In this document: positions 21,232 to 33,100 of the stretch, piece by piece | How the letters are laid out: each line of letters opens with the position of its first letter | Numbering within the stretch: position 1 is the stretch's first letter | Source of the DNA: Plasmopara viticola | Taxonomy: Eukaryota; Oomycota; Peronosporomycetes; Peronosporales; Peronosporaceae | NCBI GenBank assembly: GCA_001695595.3 | Contig: MBPM02000075.1 | Location: 186,001 to 250,000, forward strand | DNA: 64,000 nt | Reading direction: 5' to 3' | Position numbers and translations under genes: made by a program | The notes under the pieces: model-generated | Databases searched by the model: none | Told to the model about the DNA's origin: nothing | The model's input: the letters and a program-made list of their open reading frames with translations, nothing else

Positions 21232-23625
21232 CTACGCGCAATTGGCCAACGTGCCAGCACGTAGCAATCCTTTGGTCGTGACGACACCTTCTAAAGCTCC
21301 GTGGTCGCACACGAAACAGTGGTCACAACGCAACATCGTGAAAATCATATGGAGATCATCCAATGGCGTACTACTTGAAATGGTCATAGCCATGGGACGA
21401 ATGACGCAAATTCGCCCATGAGTAATTTTCACGGAAGCGTTAAGTTTCTCAGCTTTAGTACTTTCCCACCCTTCGTTCAATAGTCCCAACATCTTTTCGT
21501 CATCCATAAGAAACGGAACATTGCCACTCTTATTCCCTAACAGGTGAGGCCTCTGAGTTGAAAGAGCCTCGTACGTAACATCAAAAGATCCCATGCCATT
21601 AAAACCACCCGTATTTTCGATTTGCGTATTCAGCGAAAATTTATCCTTAAATGTGGCCCACGACATCAATGGCGTATTTGGTTGAGAATTTTCACCAAGA
21701 TCGACATCTGCACCACTCAATCCGTTTGACTCGTAGTAATTCCTAACAAACCTTCGCAACTGGGAGCTGCTTACTACGCCGAGCAAAATCATCCTTGCTT
21801 CAACATCAACGACAGGTATTTCGTGGTGCGGCAGTCGCTGAAGCGCGAGCAAGATACGGGCGATTGTCGTTCGCTTCGTAATGAAAACCAAGCACGGCTC
21901 TGCAATATCACCTGCCGTCATGGTCGAATCAAGATCGACAAGTGGCAGAAATGGCATTCCGCTAACAATTAACAAGATGTCGTACACGGACTTTTCCTTG
22001 CACAAATTAGAGACTGCCATCGCTGCAAGAGATGCACAGAAAAGAGGGAGTATTAAAGACATCGCTGCTGTAATTTCCAGCGTAATGACCGCGACCGAAA
22101 TTGCTCGAGTGGCCGCAGTGCCAAACGCAGCGGCTCCAGCTAGAGCGTACGTACCGGGAATAACATTAAGTTCAGGAAAAATGACTGCAACAAACTCTCC
22201 AAACATGCGACCGAATGCAGCACCAGCAAGAAATGTCGGCACCCAAATGCCAGTAGGAATTTTTAGTGTGATGCACAGCGGAAGTAGAAACACGAACACG
22301 GCAGACAAAACGGAAAGTGCATAGTACTTGGATATAGCTTGCCATGCTGGCGGGAGTTCTCCATCGGTAAATAAAACAGCGAGGTCATCCATTGTATTTG
22401 CTCGAGCATATTCCCCTGGTACAAATGTGAGCACAGCAGTCAAAACGGACACAATTAGTGGATCGATCCAAGTGACAAAAAAAAGTCTCCATTGCTGGGT
22501 AGACTTTCGAGATGCGCTTCTGTATTCAGCAATCTTGCGCAGGTACCACATCATTCCAGAGGAAAAAAGACCCAAAGTGGCGCCGAGTATAATATACAGG
22601 GGGATCTCCCAAATCGTAAACGGGCGAGCAGGAAAATGTGTCTTTAAAACCGCTTGAGTCGCGAGGATGGCTTCACTATTTGCCAGTACAAGCGTCAAGC
22701 GTAACATTACTGCTCCTGATACGGCACTAATAAAAGCTTTAATGTAATTGGACATGAGATAGTAGGTGGACGTTACCTCCATGCTGAATAGAACGCCTCC
22801 AATAGGTGACGAAAACAGCGACGATACGCCCACTGCACAGGCCACAGCCAGTAATTGAAGTCGACCGTTAAGGTGCACACTAAATCCTTTAAACGCGGGT
22901 GTCTTGAGCAAATGGTGCGTGACGATAGACATGGTATGTACAAAGGCTCCTTCAGTGCCAACAATTAATCCTGCACCAACAGCACAGACCAAGCCAGCAA
23001 CTTTTGCGAGAAAGGTTGAAAAGTCGAAATATCCGGGTAAATACATCCGTGGGTCAATCCCGGTTAAAATCGATTTCATTTGTGAGACTCCTGAGCCAGC
23101 AGCAACTGGTGCGAGCTGAGTGAAGAAAAGCCCGAGACCTGAGAAAACGAGAGTATGAGCAGTCCACAGTACTAGCTTCAGCGTGTAGTGTGACGTCAGG
23201 CTCACGAGGTATTCTCTTAATGCGATCAGATAATTGTACAGCACTCGGATACCATAAATCATTGGTCCACCGATGACACCTAGCAAGATTAAAAATGTCA
23301 CCGCCTTCATTTGACGACAATAATACCGATGCTTATTCTGCGCTCGACTTCTTTCACCTCCAAAGAGCGATACACCTGAGATGGACTTCCTGCCGCCATA
23401 AGTTCGAAAAGTCTCGAGATAGTCGGATCCATCACTTTCGTCGCGATCGGACGCGACGTCGACTAAAGCATCCGAGATATCGGCCGCAATCTCGTCCGTC
23501 AGTAATCCAGCAATGGAACTCCCGCCGCCATTGCCGGGATCGTGGACACTATAGCGAGCAGCACGTTGCTGAAATTCGTGTAGACTACCTATACGTCCAG
23601 TGCTTCGCTCGCAGGCTGGCAGCAT
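21232..23625 (-). CDS. CLC-family chloride channel with two CBS domains
   Basis: A single exon of 797 residues from the ATG at 23625; the frame stays open further upstream (GTG at 23646) without another ATG. A charged cytosolic N-terminus of about 100 residues is followed by the membrane helices of a CLC protein. Selectivity motifs: GSGVSQ (GSGIPQ in most relatives), GLIVGTEGAFVH with the gating Glu near residue 225, and IPTGIWVPTFLAGAAFG. The helix ending FSMEVTSTYY has Val where proton-coupled CLC exchangers have a second Glu, as in the plasma-membrane channels ClC-0/1/2, so passive chloride conduction is predicted. The helix R-type block SVYDILLIVSGMPFLP follows. CBS1 (about residues 535-600) and CBS2 (last 60 residues, ending TTKGLL) form the cytosolic regulatory module. 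Family assignment is firm; channel versus exchanger is inference. Confidence 0.94.
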   Translation of the reverse strand: MLPACERSTGRIGSLHEFQQRAARYSVHDPGNGGGSSIAGLLTDEIAADISDALVDVASDRDESDGSDYLETFRTYGGRKSISGVSLFGGERSRAQNKHRYYCRQMKAVTFLILLGVIGGPMIYGIRVLYNYLIALREYLVSLTSHYTLKLVLWTAHTLVFSGLGLFFTQLAPVAAGSGVSQMKSILTGIDPRMYLPGYFDFSTFLAKVAGLVCAVGAGLIVGTEGAFVHTMSIVTHHLLKTPAFKGFSVHLNGRLQLLAVACAVGVSSLFSSPIGGVLFSMEVTSTYYLMSNYIKAFISAVSGAVMLRLTLVLANSEAILATQAVLKTHFPARPFTIWEIPLYIILGATLGLFSSGMMWYLRKIAEYRSASRKSTQQWRLFFVTWIDPLIVSVLTAVLTFVPGEYARANTMDDLAVLFTDGELPPAWQAISKYYALSVLSAVFVFLLPLCITLKIPTGIWVPTFLAGAAFGRMFGEFVAVIFPELNVIPGTYALAGAAAFGTAATRAISVAVITLEITAAMSLILPLFCASLAAMAVSNLCKEKSVYDILLIVSGMPFLPLVDLDSTMTAGDIAEPCLVFITKRTTIARILLALQRLPHHEIPVVDVEARMILLGVVSSSQLRRFVRNYYESNGLSGADVDLGENSQPNTPLMSWATFKDKFSLNTQIENTGGFNGMGSFDVTYEALSTQRPHLLGNKSGNVPFLMDDEKMLGLLNEGWESTKAEKLNASVKITHGRICVIRPMAMTISSSTPLDDLHMIFTMLRCDHCFVCDHGALEGVVTTKGLLRAGTLANCA

Positions 23626-24184
23626 CTTCTTTGGAGTTGTCGACACCTGGTTTGTTGCAGTAGTGTCGTTTCCGCTCTCGCAACAGTCGCTGCATCGACA
23701 GCACTTGCCCCGTAATTACGGCCAGCGTGTAAGTTATGGTGTTACTCCAGTCACCACGCTTAAATTAGGGCTACTGTCCTACACGAGATAAAGCAAGCCG
23801 TATGTATGGGTTTTGCTGACCATATGATTGTAGATAAGGTTACCACCCGCACTATTAATAGGAGACAGGGTAGATAGATACTTACAGTTACATAAATGGA
23901 TTGTTTATGTTCGTAATGGTGACGCATGTCAGCGCCAATATCAATTACTTTACATAAACCCAAATTCATCGAACTTCGTCAGTAGGTAAAATTTAGTAGG
24001 CTATGAACCTCAAATTATCATATTTCCTACACACACTGCTCTTCTAATGTATAGATTCATCTAAGATATATTGTCTCTCCGATTCAGTATTGATGCGGGT
24101 ATTGCCTTTGATTTTTTATATGCACTAAATCTGACTCTGAATCCATTGAAAATACCTCAGTATGAAGGAGTCGAGGATACCCTC

Positions 24185-24277
24185 ACGGCAGGTGGTAGGC
24201 CTAGCGACATGATAGGCGAATGTTCAGTGATGCCGCAAGGGCTATTGAATACCCCAACGACATTTAACCGTCTGTGA
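24185..24277 (+). pseudogene. Gypsy reverse transcriptase relic
   Basis: The frame ends VMPQGLLNTPTTFNRL, matching the RT block usually read as MPFGLTNAPATFxRLM. Nothing else of the element is recognisable next to it, so it is a short old fragment. Confidence 0.6.
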
Positions 24278-24931
24278 TGCATTTGGAGCTACCAATCTTT
24301 CTAATGAGCGCCAGCATTTACCAAAAAGCTCGGCTTCATGTAACAACTCATTACATTCCTCCCTCTACGACTCAAGTAGAAAAATCAATGAGTACTTTTG
24401 ACTATATATAGTAATATGATTACACATAATCAGCGATGAAAATTATCGGTAGACTGCGATTTTTGCGCCAACTCACAAGAAAGCTTCTTCAGTTTCCATT
24501 GATAAATATGCATCAAAATCAAGCTATACGCCTAGAGCTACGCTTACCACAAAGGCCACACTTGCAGCCAAGGCCGCGACTACCCCCACTAGAGAGCCCT
24601 TCGGACGATGATAGTTACGGAATAAACGTCAGCTAAATCATGTGCGCCTATTGTTATCCCTTGACCGGTCGCTCACAACACCTTCACCTTCGAATGCTGG
24701 AATTATAGAGCGCAACGTGCACACCGGCGATAACTTGCGTGAAATTTCACTTCGTCTGCTAGAATTGCGTAAACTCCTAAGCTTGATGACAGCGCTATTA
24801 AAATATACTAATCGCTCGTATGAACGTCATTAATGTAGCGACAGACTCACTGACCATGCCAAAGTCCTAACTTCTAAAGACAAGAAAGCTTTTGCTTTCT
24901 AGGGGAAGAGAGCTTTGCTCCCAAACTTGGT

Positions 24932-24993
24932 GACCGCTTTGTTGATGAAATTGCCGAACTTATTTTTTGGCAAAATCATCAACAAAGGCGGTC
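24932..24993. repeat. Inverted repeat able to form a 24-bp hairpin
   Basis: The left arm 24932-24955 (GACCGCTTTGTTGATGAAAT...) pairs with the right arm 24969-24993 with one bulged base and two mismatches around a 13-base loop. The loop sequence CAAACTTATTTTTTGG-like motif recurs directly after the right arm (24994-25010), so a direct repeat is nested with the hairpin. Confidence 0.75.
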
Positions 24994-25497
24994 GCCAAAC
25001 TTATTTTTTGGTAAAAAGAGGTAAATTCAAATGCGACAATCCTTGGAACTGTGTTAAGTGGCCGAAGTCACAGATGAAGTGAACTGTCTGATGGAAGAAG
25101 AACTTAAATATATCCAAATTAATCAACCATCACCCAATACTGCTGCAAGCCGCCTTCTTCTCAGAGGTCTGCTTACTCTTTTAGCAGCGGGTTCATCGCG
25201 AAGAGGGAGGAGAGTAATACCCAGTCGATGCAGGCCATAATTTCAAAGTATACGCTCAACTTCTTCGTGTGCCACGATGGCTCAACGAGACTAGGCCTTG
25301 CGTATTATTCCTAAGTGGCACCTGGTTTAAAAGGAGACATTGCCCTGGCGCCAATACGGCTGCTTTTTTGCCGCATCACATACAGCTTGAGATTTGATAT
25401 GGCGTCGTAAAGGCCTTGCGACTAGATTAGTACGATAAAACCCTTGAATCCTTCCAAACACTGTGACACAAGAAGGATACGCGCTTGACCTAAAAAT

Positions 25498-25798
25498 TGT
25501 TGTCGAAGATGCTGGCACAGAAACGCCTCGACCAGCGGCTATATATTGGTAAGTACAGGTATCTGCAATCAATTGATGACTGACTAAATGAGCGGGTTCA
25601 AGATGGGCAAAAGATCGGTTTCAGGATGGGAAGATGATTGCGCCCGGATGGGAAGATGATTGCGCCAGGATTGTAAGTCTCTCTGATTGGCTTAGATAAA
25701 TCATTGGCTTAGAGGTAGCATGTAGTTGCGAACTAATGACCATTTAAATATATTCACTTTGCATTTTGCCATCTTCCGCTCAAGTGACCTTTTCAACA
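25498..25798 (+). repeat. 5' LTR of the copia element
   Basis: TGTTGTCGAAGATGC to CTTTTCAACA. Inside it the 16-base phrase GATGGGAAGATGATTG occurs twice in tandem near 25625-25665, and the same duplication is present in the 3' LTR. Confidence 0.95.
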
Positions 25799-25868
25799 GG
25801 TTATAAGCCCAAGCCCCGCAGACTCTGCCTTCTTCGCCCCCATCCCTGACACCGCCTTCGCCGCCACT

Positions 25869-28800
25869 ATGGATGCCACACCGAGCCGCATCAACAAGTT
25901 TGACGGAACGAACTTCCATACGTGGAAGTTCAAAATGCGAATGGTGTTGGAGGAGCACGACCTCTGGGAAGTTGCGAGTGGGGAAATAAAGCTTGAGCAG
26001 CTGAGTAACTCGATGGACCAGTCGACCTTTAAGCGTAAGGCTCGAAAGGCGCTGGCGATGATCCGTCTTGCGATGGAAGACTCGCAGCTGCCGCTGGTTC
26101 GCTCGGCCAAGGATGCGTACGATGCGTGGTCAAGGTTGGAGCTTGGCGAATAAGCTCTTTCTTCGTCGCAGGTTCTTCACAACGATGATGAAGGATGGCG
26201 ACGGTGTGCTAGAGCACATCAACAAGCTCAAGACACTAGCTGAGCAGCTAGACGCGGTGGGCGCTCCGGTGAGTGAGGACGACCTGATAATCACGCTTCT
26301 TGGAAGTCTGAGTGATTCGTACCAGTTCCTCATCACGGCGCTGGAGTCGCGTTCCGACACGCTGACGTGGGAGCTTGTGACGTCGCGCCTGTTGCATGAA
26401 GAGATGAAACGTAAGGAGCAGAGCGGCGACGGAGCTGTGTCTGGTCAAGCGTTTATGTTACGAGACAACAAGCGCAAAGGACGACCGGTGAAGAAGATCG
26501 GGGCGTGCCACAATTGCGGCAAACAAGGGCATTGGATGGCAGAGTGCCCACTGCGGACGAGCAACGACTTTGAGAGACATCGTTCACAGCGTGCAAACTT
26601 TGCTAATGGGGACGACAGTGATGACTACTTGTTTTCGGTTGGCGATTGCGATAGCTCTGTCAAGTCGAGTGACATTTGGCTGGTCGACTCAGGAGCGACG
26701 CAGCACATGTCAAACTCAAAAAGGTTCATGAGGAACTACAAGGTCTTCACTCAAGTGGACGTGCATCTAGCAGACAACGGTGTCGTGCAAGCAATCGGCA
26801 GTGGAGATGTCGTTATGTCCATGAAGACATCGAATGGAGTGAAAAAGGGAGTGCTCACTAATGTGTGGCATATTCCGAAGTTGTCTCGCAGTTTGTTTTC
26901 GGCTGGTCAGCTTACCAAAGACGTTGGTCCGGTAATGTTCGACAATGATGGATGCTTCGCGGAGACAAGGGGGTGAGATGAGAAATTGGTGCTCGTGAAG
27001 GAAAAGGATTGTTCAAGCTTCATATGATTCCTGTTGCTCCCGAGAAAGTATGTGTGGCCGAGCTGTCTGGCTGCGTGGGAGACACCTATTCGTACCTCTG
27101 GCACCTACGGCTTGGTCATATCGGGTTCGAAGGGCTTGATGCAATTGTCAAAAAGAAACTTGCCACAGGTATTGCATTAACATCGGTGAGCAAATGGGAG
27201 CTTTGTGACGGGTGTGCGCTGGGAAAACAAACTCGTGTGCGCTTTCAAACATCTTCGCTTGATCGAGCTAAAGACATTCTTGAAATTGTGCATAGTGACG
27301 TGTGCGGTCCAATGCAAACGTCACCGTTCAGTGGAAAGCGCTATTTCGTTACGTTCATCGATGACAAGTCACGTTACTGCGTTATCTACTTAATGAAGTC
27401 CAAGTCTGAAGTTGTAGACAAGTTTGCCGAGTTTGTTGCCTTTGCAGAAAAGCAGACTGGCAAGCGAGTCAAGACTCTTCGAAGTGACAATGGAGGCGAG
27501 TATACGTCGGGTAAGATGACCAAATTTTGCACGGATCGAGAATCGTGCTCAAGTTTTCGCCACCGTATACTCCTCAGTTAAACGGAGTAGCTGAACGCAT
27601 GAATCGAACATTGGTTGAGTGTGCAAGAAGAATGTTAAAGCATGCTGGAATGTCCAAAGGCTATTGGGGTGAAGCAATAATGACCGCAACGTTTCTCCGA
27701 AATCGGTGTCCTACTCGTGCAGCTGGATTGAAGAAGTCACCACACGACCTTTGGACAACGAAGAAACCGCTCTTGGCCAATCTCAAAGTGTTTGGATGTC
27801 ATGCGTATGTCCACGTTCCGAAAGAGAAGCGTTACAAACTTGACGCAAAAGCCATCTTATGTCGCTTTTTGGGCTATTCGGAGCATACAAAGACATACCG
27901 GTTCGAAGAAAATTCGACCGGGCGCATTCTAATGAGTTGCGATGCACAGTTCAAAGAGGACGTTTTCGACAAAGGAAGGCAGGACTTTAACAAGGTTGTT
28001 GAGCTAGTAGATGAAGAAAACGACAGTATTACTGATGCCGACACAGAATCAAGCACCGAAAATGGCCGTGAAGAGTCAAAGATGGATGATGATCAGGTGC
28101 CAGAACGCGACGTTGACTTCGAGTCCGGGGCTAAACGGCACACAAGGAATCAGTCGCTCGAAAAGGTAACAGAAACTCCAAGATCCAAGCGACACGCGCC
28201 ATGTTACCAGCGGTCGACCCTTGAAGAAATGTCAGCCTCCGCAGTAAGTGAAGAAAATGGAGGGTTCGAAGCAGCACACGTCATGTATTCAGTGGGGGAA
28301 ATGCCGACGACGTACAAGTCGGCAATGGAATCCGATGACGCGTGCAAGTGGAAGGAAGCTTTCAATTCCGAAATTGACTCCTTGATAAGGAATAAAACAT
28401 GGGATACAGTTCTACTGCCGAAGGGATGAAAAGCGATCGGTTGTCGCTGGTTTTTTCGCGTTAAAGAGAACCAAGATGGGGACATTGAGCGGTTTAAGGC
28501 ACGGCTGGTTGCAAAAGGTTTCTCGCAGAAGTATGGTGTGGTTTACGAGGAGAAGTTTGCACCTGTAGCCAAGTTCACGTCAATTCGCAATGTGCTAAGC
28601 CTGGCTGCCAAGTATGATCTCAAGCTTCACCAAATGGACGTCAAAACTGCGTTTCTAAATGGTGTTCTGGATGAAGACATTTATATGCAGCAACCGGATG
28701 GATATGCTGACCCAAGTCGATTGGAGCATGTGTGCAAGCTAAAGCGTTCGCTCTACGGCTTAAAGCAGTCACCGCGGATGTGGAACCGAACGATTGACCC

Positions 28801-29927
28801 ATTTCATGGTTAAGATGGGTTTTACCAAGAGCAAGTCAGATCACTGCAGTGACGAGTCAATGATCTTTGTGGTACTCTATGTCGACGACTTGATTGTTGC
28901 GAGCAGTGACGGTATCTTGCTCTCAACGACAAAGCAAGCGCTAAGCGAACGATTCGAGATGACGGACCTCGGCGAACTAAAGTTTTTTCTCGGAATGGAG
29001 ATCAATCAGGATAGCACCAAAGGTCAAGTTACGATGCGGCAAACCAAGTTCCTCAAGTCAATTTTGCTTAAGTTTGGGATGCAGGATTGCAAGCCAGTAA
29101 AGACTCCTCAAAATCCAGGATTGAAGCTGACAAAGAATATGTGCAATGGTGGATGCAAACACGAGGACACAATGAAAAACGTGCCATATCGAAATGCTGT
29201 CGGTGGCATCATGTACTTGATGGTTGCTACTCGTCCAGATCTTGTAGCAGCAGTGGGAGTGCTGAGCCAATTCGCAGCCGATCCGTGTCCGACACACTGG
29301 CAGGCTTTGAAGCGCGTACTGCGATATTTGAATGCCACCCAGACGCATGGACTAGTGTTTTCTCGGAATGGTGCCTCAACAATTCAAGGATTTTCAGACG
29401 CTGACTGGGCAGGAGACATTGAGTCGCTTCGCAGCACAAGTGGCTATGTCTTCGTCATAAACAACGGATGTATCAGCTGGAGAAGCAAAAAGCAGCGCAC
29501 GGTAGCACTCTCGGCAACTGAGGCAGAGTATATGGCCCTATCAGAAGCAGCTCAAGAAGCTGTATGGCTAAAAGTCTTTTTGTGCGAGCTTAAAGAAATG
29601 GATGACGATGAACCTATCAAGATACTTGAAGATAATTAAGGCTCAATCGCGCTGGCCAAGAATCCGGAGTTTCATAAGCGCACCAAGCATATCGACATTC
29701 GATACCACTTTATTCGTGAGAAGGTTGAGGACGGTCAAGTGCTGATAAAGTTCTGTCCAACTCAAGACATGCTGGCTGACATCATGACCAAGCCTATTGG
29801 TGCCGCGCGATACAGTTTACTTCGATGTCGACTTGGGGTTCAAGGTATTAAAGCTGTCGAGTCGAGTGGGAGTGTTGTCGAAGATGCTGGCACAGAAACG
29901 CCTCGACCAGCGGCTATATATTGGTAA
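25869..29927 (+). pseudogene. Copia Gag-Pol polyprotein, multiply disrupted
   Basis: Gag opens at ATG 25869 (MDATPSRINKFDGTNFHTWK). A small deletion near 26145 shifts frame between SRLE and LANKLFLRR. The next frame has the zinc knuckle CHNCGKQGHWMAEC and protease WLVDSGATQHMS. A shift near 26975 leads to the pre-integrase zinc region (WHLRLGH, CDGCALGK) and integrase with HSDVCGP and RSDNGGEY. A further shift near 27535 leads to PQLNGVAERMNRTL, which supplies the third acidic residue. RT follows an in-frame TGA at 28427 (KKFAPVAKFTS-like block EEKFAPVAKFTS, MDVKTAFLNG), with a one-base insertion near 28800 before LYVDDLIVAS. RNase H ends with WRSKKQRTVALSATEAEY. TAA at 29637 interrupts EDN-GSIALAKNPEFHKRT. 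The C-terminus overlaps the 3' LTR. Confidence 0.94.
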
Positions 29928-30173
29928 GTACGGGCATCTGCAATCAATTGATGACTGACTGAATGAGCGGGTTCAAGATGGGCAAAAGATCGGTTTCAGG
30001 ATGGGAAGATGATTGCGCTCGGATGGGAAGATGATTGCGCCAGGATTGTAAGTTTCTCTGATTGGCTTAGTTAAATCATTGGCTTAGAGGTAGCATGTAG
30101 TTGCGAACTAAGGACCATTTAAATATATTCACTTTGCATTTTGCCATCTTCCGCTCAAGTGATCTTTTCAACA
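29873..30173 (+). repeat. 3' LTR of the copia element
   Basis: Same length and ends as the 5' LTR, with about eight single-base differences, followed by the AAAAT duplication. Confidence 0.95.
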
Positions 30174-30178
30174 AAAAT

Positions 30179-33100
30179 GACATTAGCTACGTAATCGAGG
30201 ACAATTTTGCAGTGAAATCATGGACATATTCTGTCAGTAGATGCTCTGATATGGCTAAACGAAAAACCTACGACACAGCTATAAGAGGATTGTAAATACG
30301 AGAATATAGCCGCGATAGTGGCCATAAAGAAATAGACTTTTTTTCTGTTATAAGAAGCGGTCCTTTAGAAAATAAAAAGGCACTTAGCGCGAATGTGGAT
30401 CTCTCCCAATTGGAAGGAGTTTTAGACATTGAAATATAACGATGTAAAGCGAGTTGTCAAGAACAAGAATCCAATTGCAAAGTGGAGCGAAAAACGTTGA
30501 ATGATGCACAAAGAAAGAAGCCTCTGCTGCATGCCAATGACCACCAACTCGATCAGTGAAATTCAGTTGAGTTCGCTGCTACTTTAGGATTTTATAATCC
30601 GTGACCCAGCCAAACTAGACAGAGTCATTAGCTTTAACTGCAACTTTTAAATTGGCAAATGTTGAAAAGACTCCTACAAGATGTGCCGACTTTGGCAAAA
30701 TGTAATGTCATGCGCCGGGAGGTTAAAATCCGAGCGTAGGTTTGCAGCCACTACTTTAGTACCCGGCCTACGATTCGATTTTCGTGAAATGAATGAGTGG
30801 CTTTCAATTCCGGGTTGCAGCAGCCATAAAGGAGCCGATTTAACGGTACACACGAGCATTATAACTGCGCGAATTCACATAATACTGCTAGCACCCGTGA
30901 AACTATCTCTACTTCACAACAAACTCCACATACAAGCACATCTGGTATTGGAGGTCAAGGGGATCCAGGGAAGCCTCAAACTACGTCTTCTTATTAAGAG
31001 CAGCAGCTCTTATTCACGATTTTGCAATTGCTTAACATCACAATCTTTTTAAGGTAACTTTAGATCTAAGAAAAAAATAAATAAATTCTGACTCTTATAG
31101 CCATGCAATTCACGAGCTTTACAGCTGAACTAACAACAAAGTAAATACGCGCAAGAGATTGACTTTTTTGCCGGGGCACGCGGCGACGCACGAATATGCC
31201 TATTGCGATAGCAGGTATGAGTATCATAATATACCGTATGTCCACCTGCACCCGCCTTGCAAATCAACGCTGGGACAAAACTTCGTAGAGGTGTTGGGCG
31301 CATCTAAAGACTTATATGAGACTTGAAAGCCTGGGTATGAATATACGTCGTATGATGTCCCACATAGAATATTAAGTGCATCGACATGATCTTGAGAAGT
31401 CCAATAGTGTACGCTGACCCTTAAACATTCAGGACCGCTAATGCTTCGATAAAACGGTGCTTGCTTTGCGCATTAATAGTAGAGTTACACTTCTATTCAA
31501 TTGGCGTGTAAGATTGTCCTCAGGAATGCATACCCTTAGTAGCCAAAAAGAGCTTAGAGCATAAAAATGCACTTGGAGCTTTGCCACTGCGTATTATAGA
31601 AGGCGACTCCTTGACATTATTGAGGCCCTTTTTTAAAAGCTTAAGCTGCTTCGATTGAAACCTGATGACTTATTCACGTTCGTCTTCATTAAGTTGCAAT
31701 AACGCGCAACCAATGGCATATGATAAGCGACGCCAGACAAATTGTCTCGTGTAATGACTTCGGTTACTGGTTTCTGCCGGAGGCTTTTGTAAATGCTATC
31801 TAAAGCATCGTAAAGCTGACTCTCTTTGACGAATATTTTGCTAAATCCACGTGACCAATACTGTGCATATGCAAAAAATTGGCTAGACGTAATCCCTTTC
31901 TCAGATTATTATGGTATGTGGCGTAAAGTAGGCTGGCGTAACCTTTTTCTTTTCCGAGATCTGGTCGAACCTTATGAGACTAACAAAGCAGCAAAGGCTG
32001 ATAATCTTCTCTGCTGAAAAGATTTATTTGTTAATTTTGGCATATGCTCTATTGTATCTTAAAATGTTGCCTAAAATGAGCATCAGAGCCGATTGAACTC
32101 GTTTATAGCGGCTATGATTAGACGTATTGTCAAAGTATGCATGTGCGAAAGACTGTAATGGTCAAAACAAATAGCTGACAAGATGCTTCAATACCATAGG
32201 GGCATTTGGAAGCCGTAAAAGCATCACTCAACACCCTTAAAGCAAGTCAATAAAGTCCTTGAGGCATCACTTACCACCCTCACAGCAAGTCAATCATCGT
32301 GTTAACCGCTGTTTGTAATTACACATACTCTCGATTCCGATCCGATAGTAGCCTTCTATCAAATTGGGCGCAATATACAAAGTACACGTGACATGCTTTT
32401 GAGCACCGCGACACTACGACCTATCCTTGATCGGTTGCTAGATCAGTTACCGCTGCCCATTTCAGCTAATGATTTGCACGAACCAGTTGAGAAATTTCGA
32501 CGGTCGCATCATGCCTTTCTGAGCCTTTTTGGCGATGTTGTCACAAAAAACTCGTATTGCTCTATGTGGCAGTGGCCATTGGTAGGTGACATGTAACCTT
32601 TTATGTCCGGTGGGACGTGGAGTATAATGTTAACAGAAGAACGGTACTCTTATGACACAGCCCTCGTTGTATGTCTTGAGTAACACGAATGACTTTATGT
32701 CGTAAAGTGTGGGCAGCCCTTATCATCGCAACATGTGGTGGCATGGATTCCACCGATCTGTGCTCGTAAAAGATAGACGTCATAAACGGCGTAGTGGCTT
32801 TTAGCTGAGGCAACACGGGCGAGGCCCTGCTTATGCACATAGATTGGCACGGTTTCTACGCAGTAACGCTTCTAGAAAGCACCATTGCTTCATATAATGC
32901 AAGGTATGATTTTCTGTAGGACAATAAATCAAGAGCACGGGTTTGACAATGCACTTGAAGTGGCATCAGTAATGCTCGTCGTAAGCAGCATTCCTGTATG
33001 TTCAGCGTGACCCAGTCATCCGAAGGTCAAGGCATCTGGCATCAGCTGTCACCTTTCTGGTGAACGTGAGGGCAACTATCCCACTTCGCAGGGAGTTTGA

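Larger units (their letters stand above)
23626..25492. other. Spacer with retroelement debris and a small hairpin
   Basis: About 1.9 kb between the CLC gene and the copia element. It holds a short gypsy RT relic (24190-24277), an inverted repeat at 24932-24993 and otherwise no supported gene. Short plus-strand frames near 24436-24833 and 25058-25240 are Pro/Arg/Leu-rich and unrecognised. Confidence 0.5.
25493..30178 (+). mobile_element. Ty1/copia LTR retrotransposon, young but inactivated
   Basis: Paired 301-base LTRs at 25498-25798 and 29873-30173, both TGTTG...CAACA, enclose a gag-pol coding region. The insertion is flanked by AAAAT on both sides (25493-25497 and 30174-30178). By eye the LTRs differ at about eight positions (near 2.7%), which indicates a recent insertion. 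A purine tract GAGTGGGAG abuts the right LTR. After the left LTR the internal sequence starts GGTTATAAGCCC, which is not a clear complement of a tRNA 3' end. Domain order is Gag, zinc knuckle, protease, integrase, RT, RNase H, the copia order. Confidence 0.96.

Noticed and set aside
21881..22657. Plus-strand frames of 147 and 109 codons inside the CLC gene
   Set aside because: Shadows of the long minus-strand CLC reading frame.
31633..31893. Minus-strand open stretch of about 85 codons (contains AQYWSRGFSKIFVKES)
   Set aside because: No early Met, no signal peptide; slight resemblance to WY-type effector helices is too weak to report.
31826..32017. Plus-strand frame with NILLNPRDQYCAYAKNWLD, vaguely like an effector WY repeat
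   Set aside because: No secretion signal or RXLR upstream and it overlaps the opposite-strand open stretch; likely chance.
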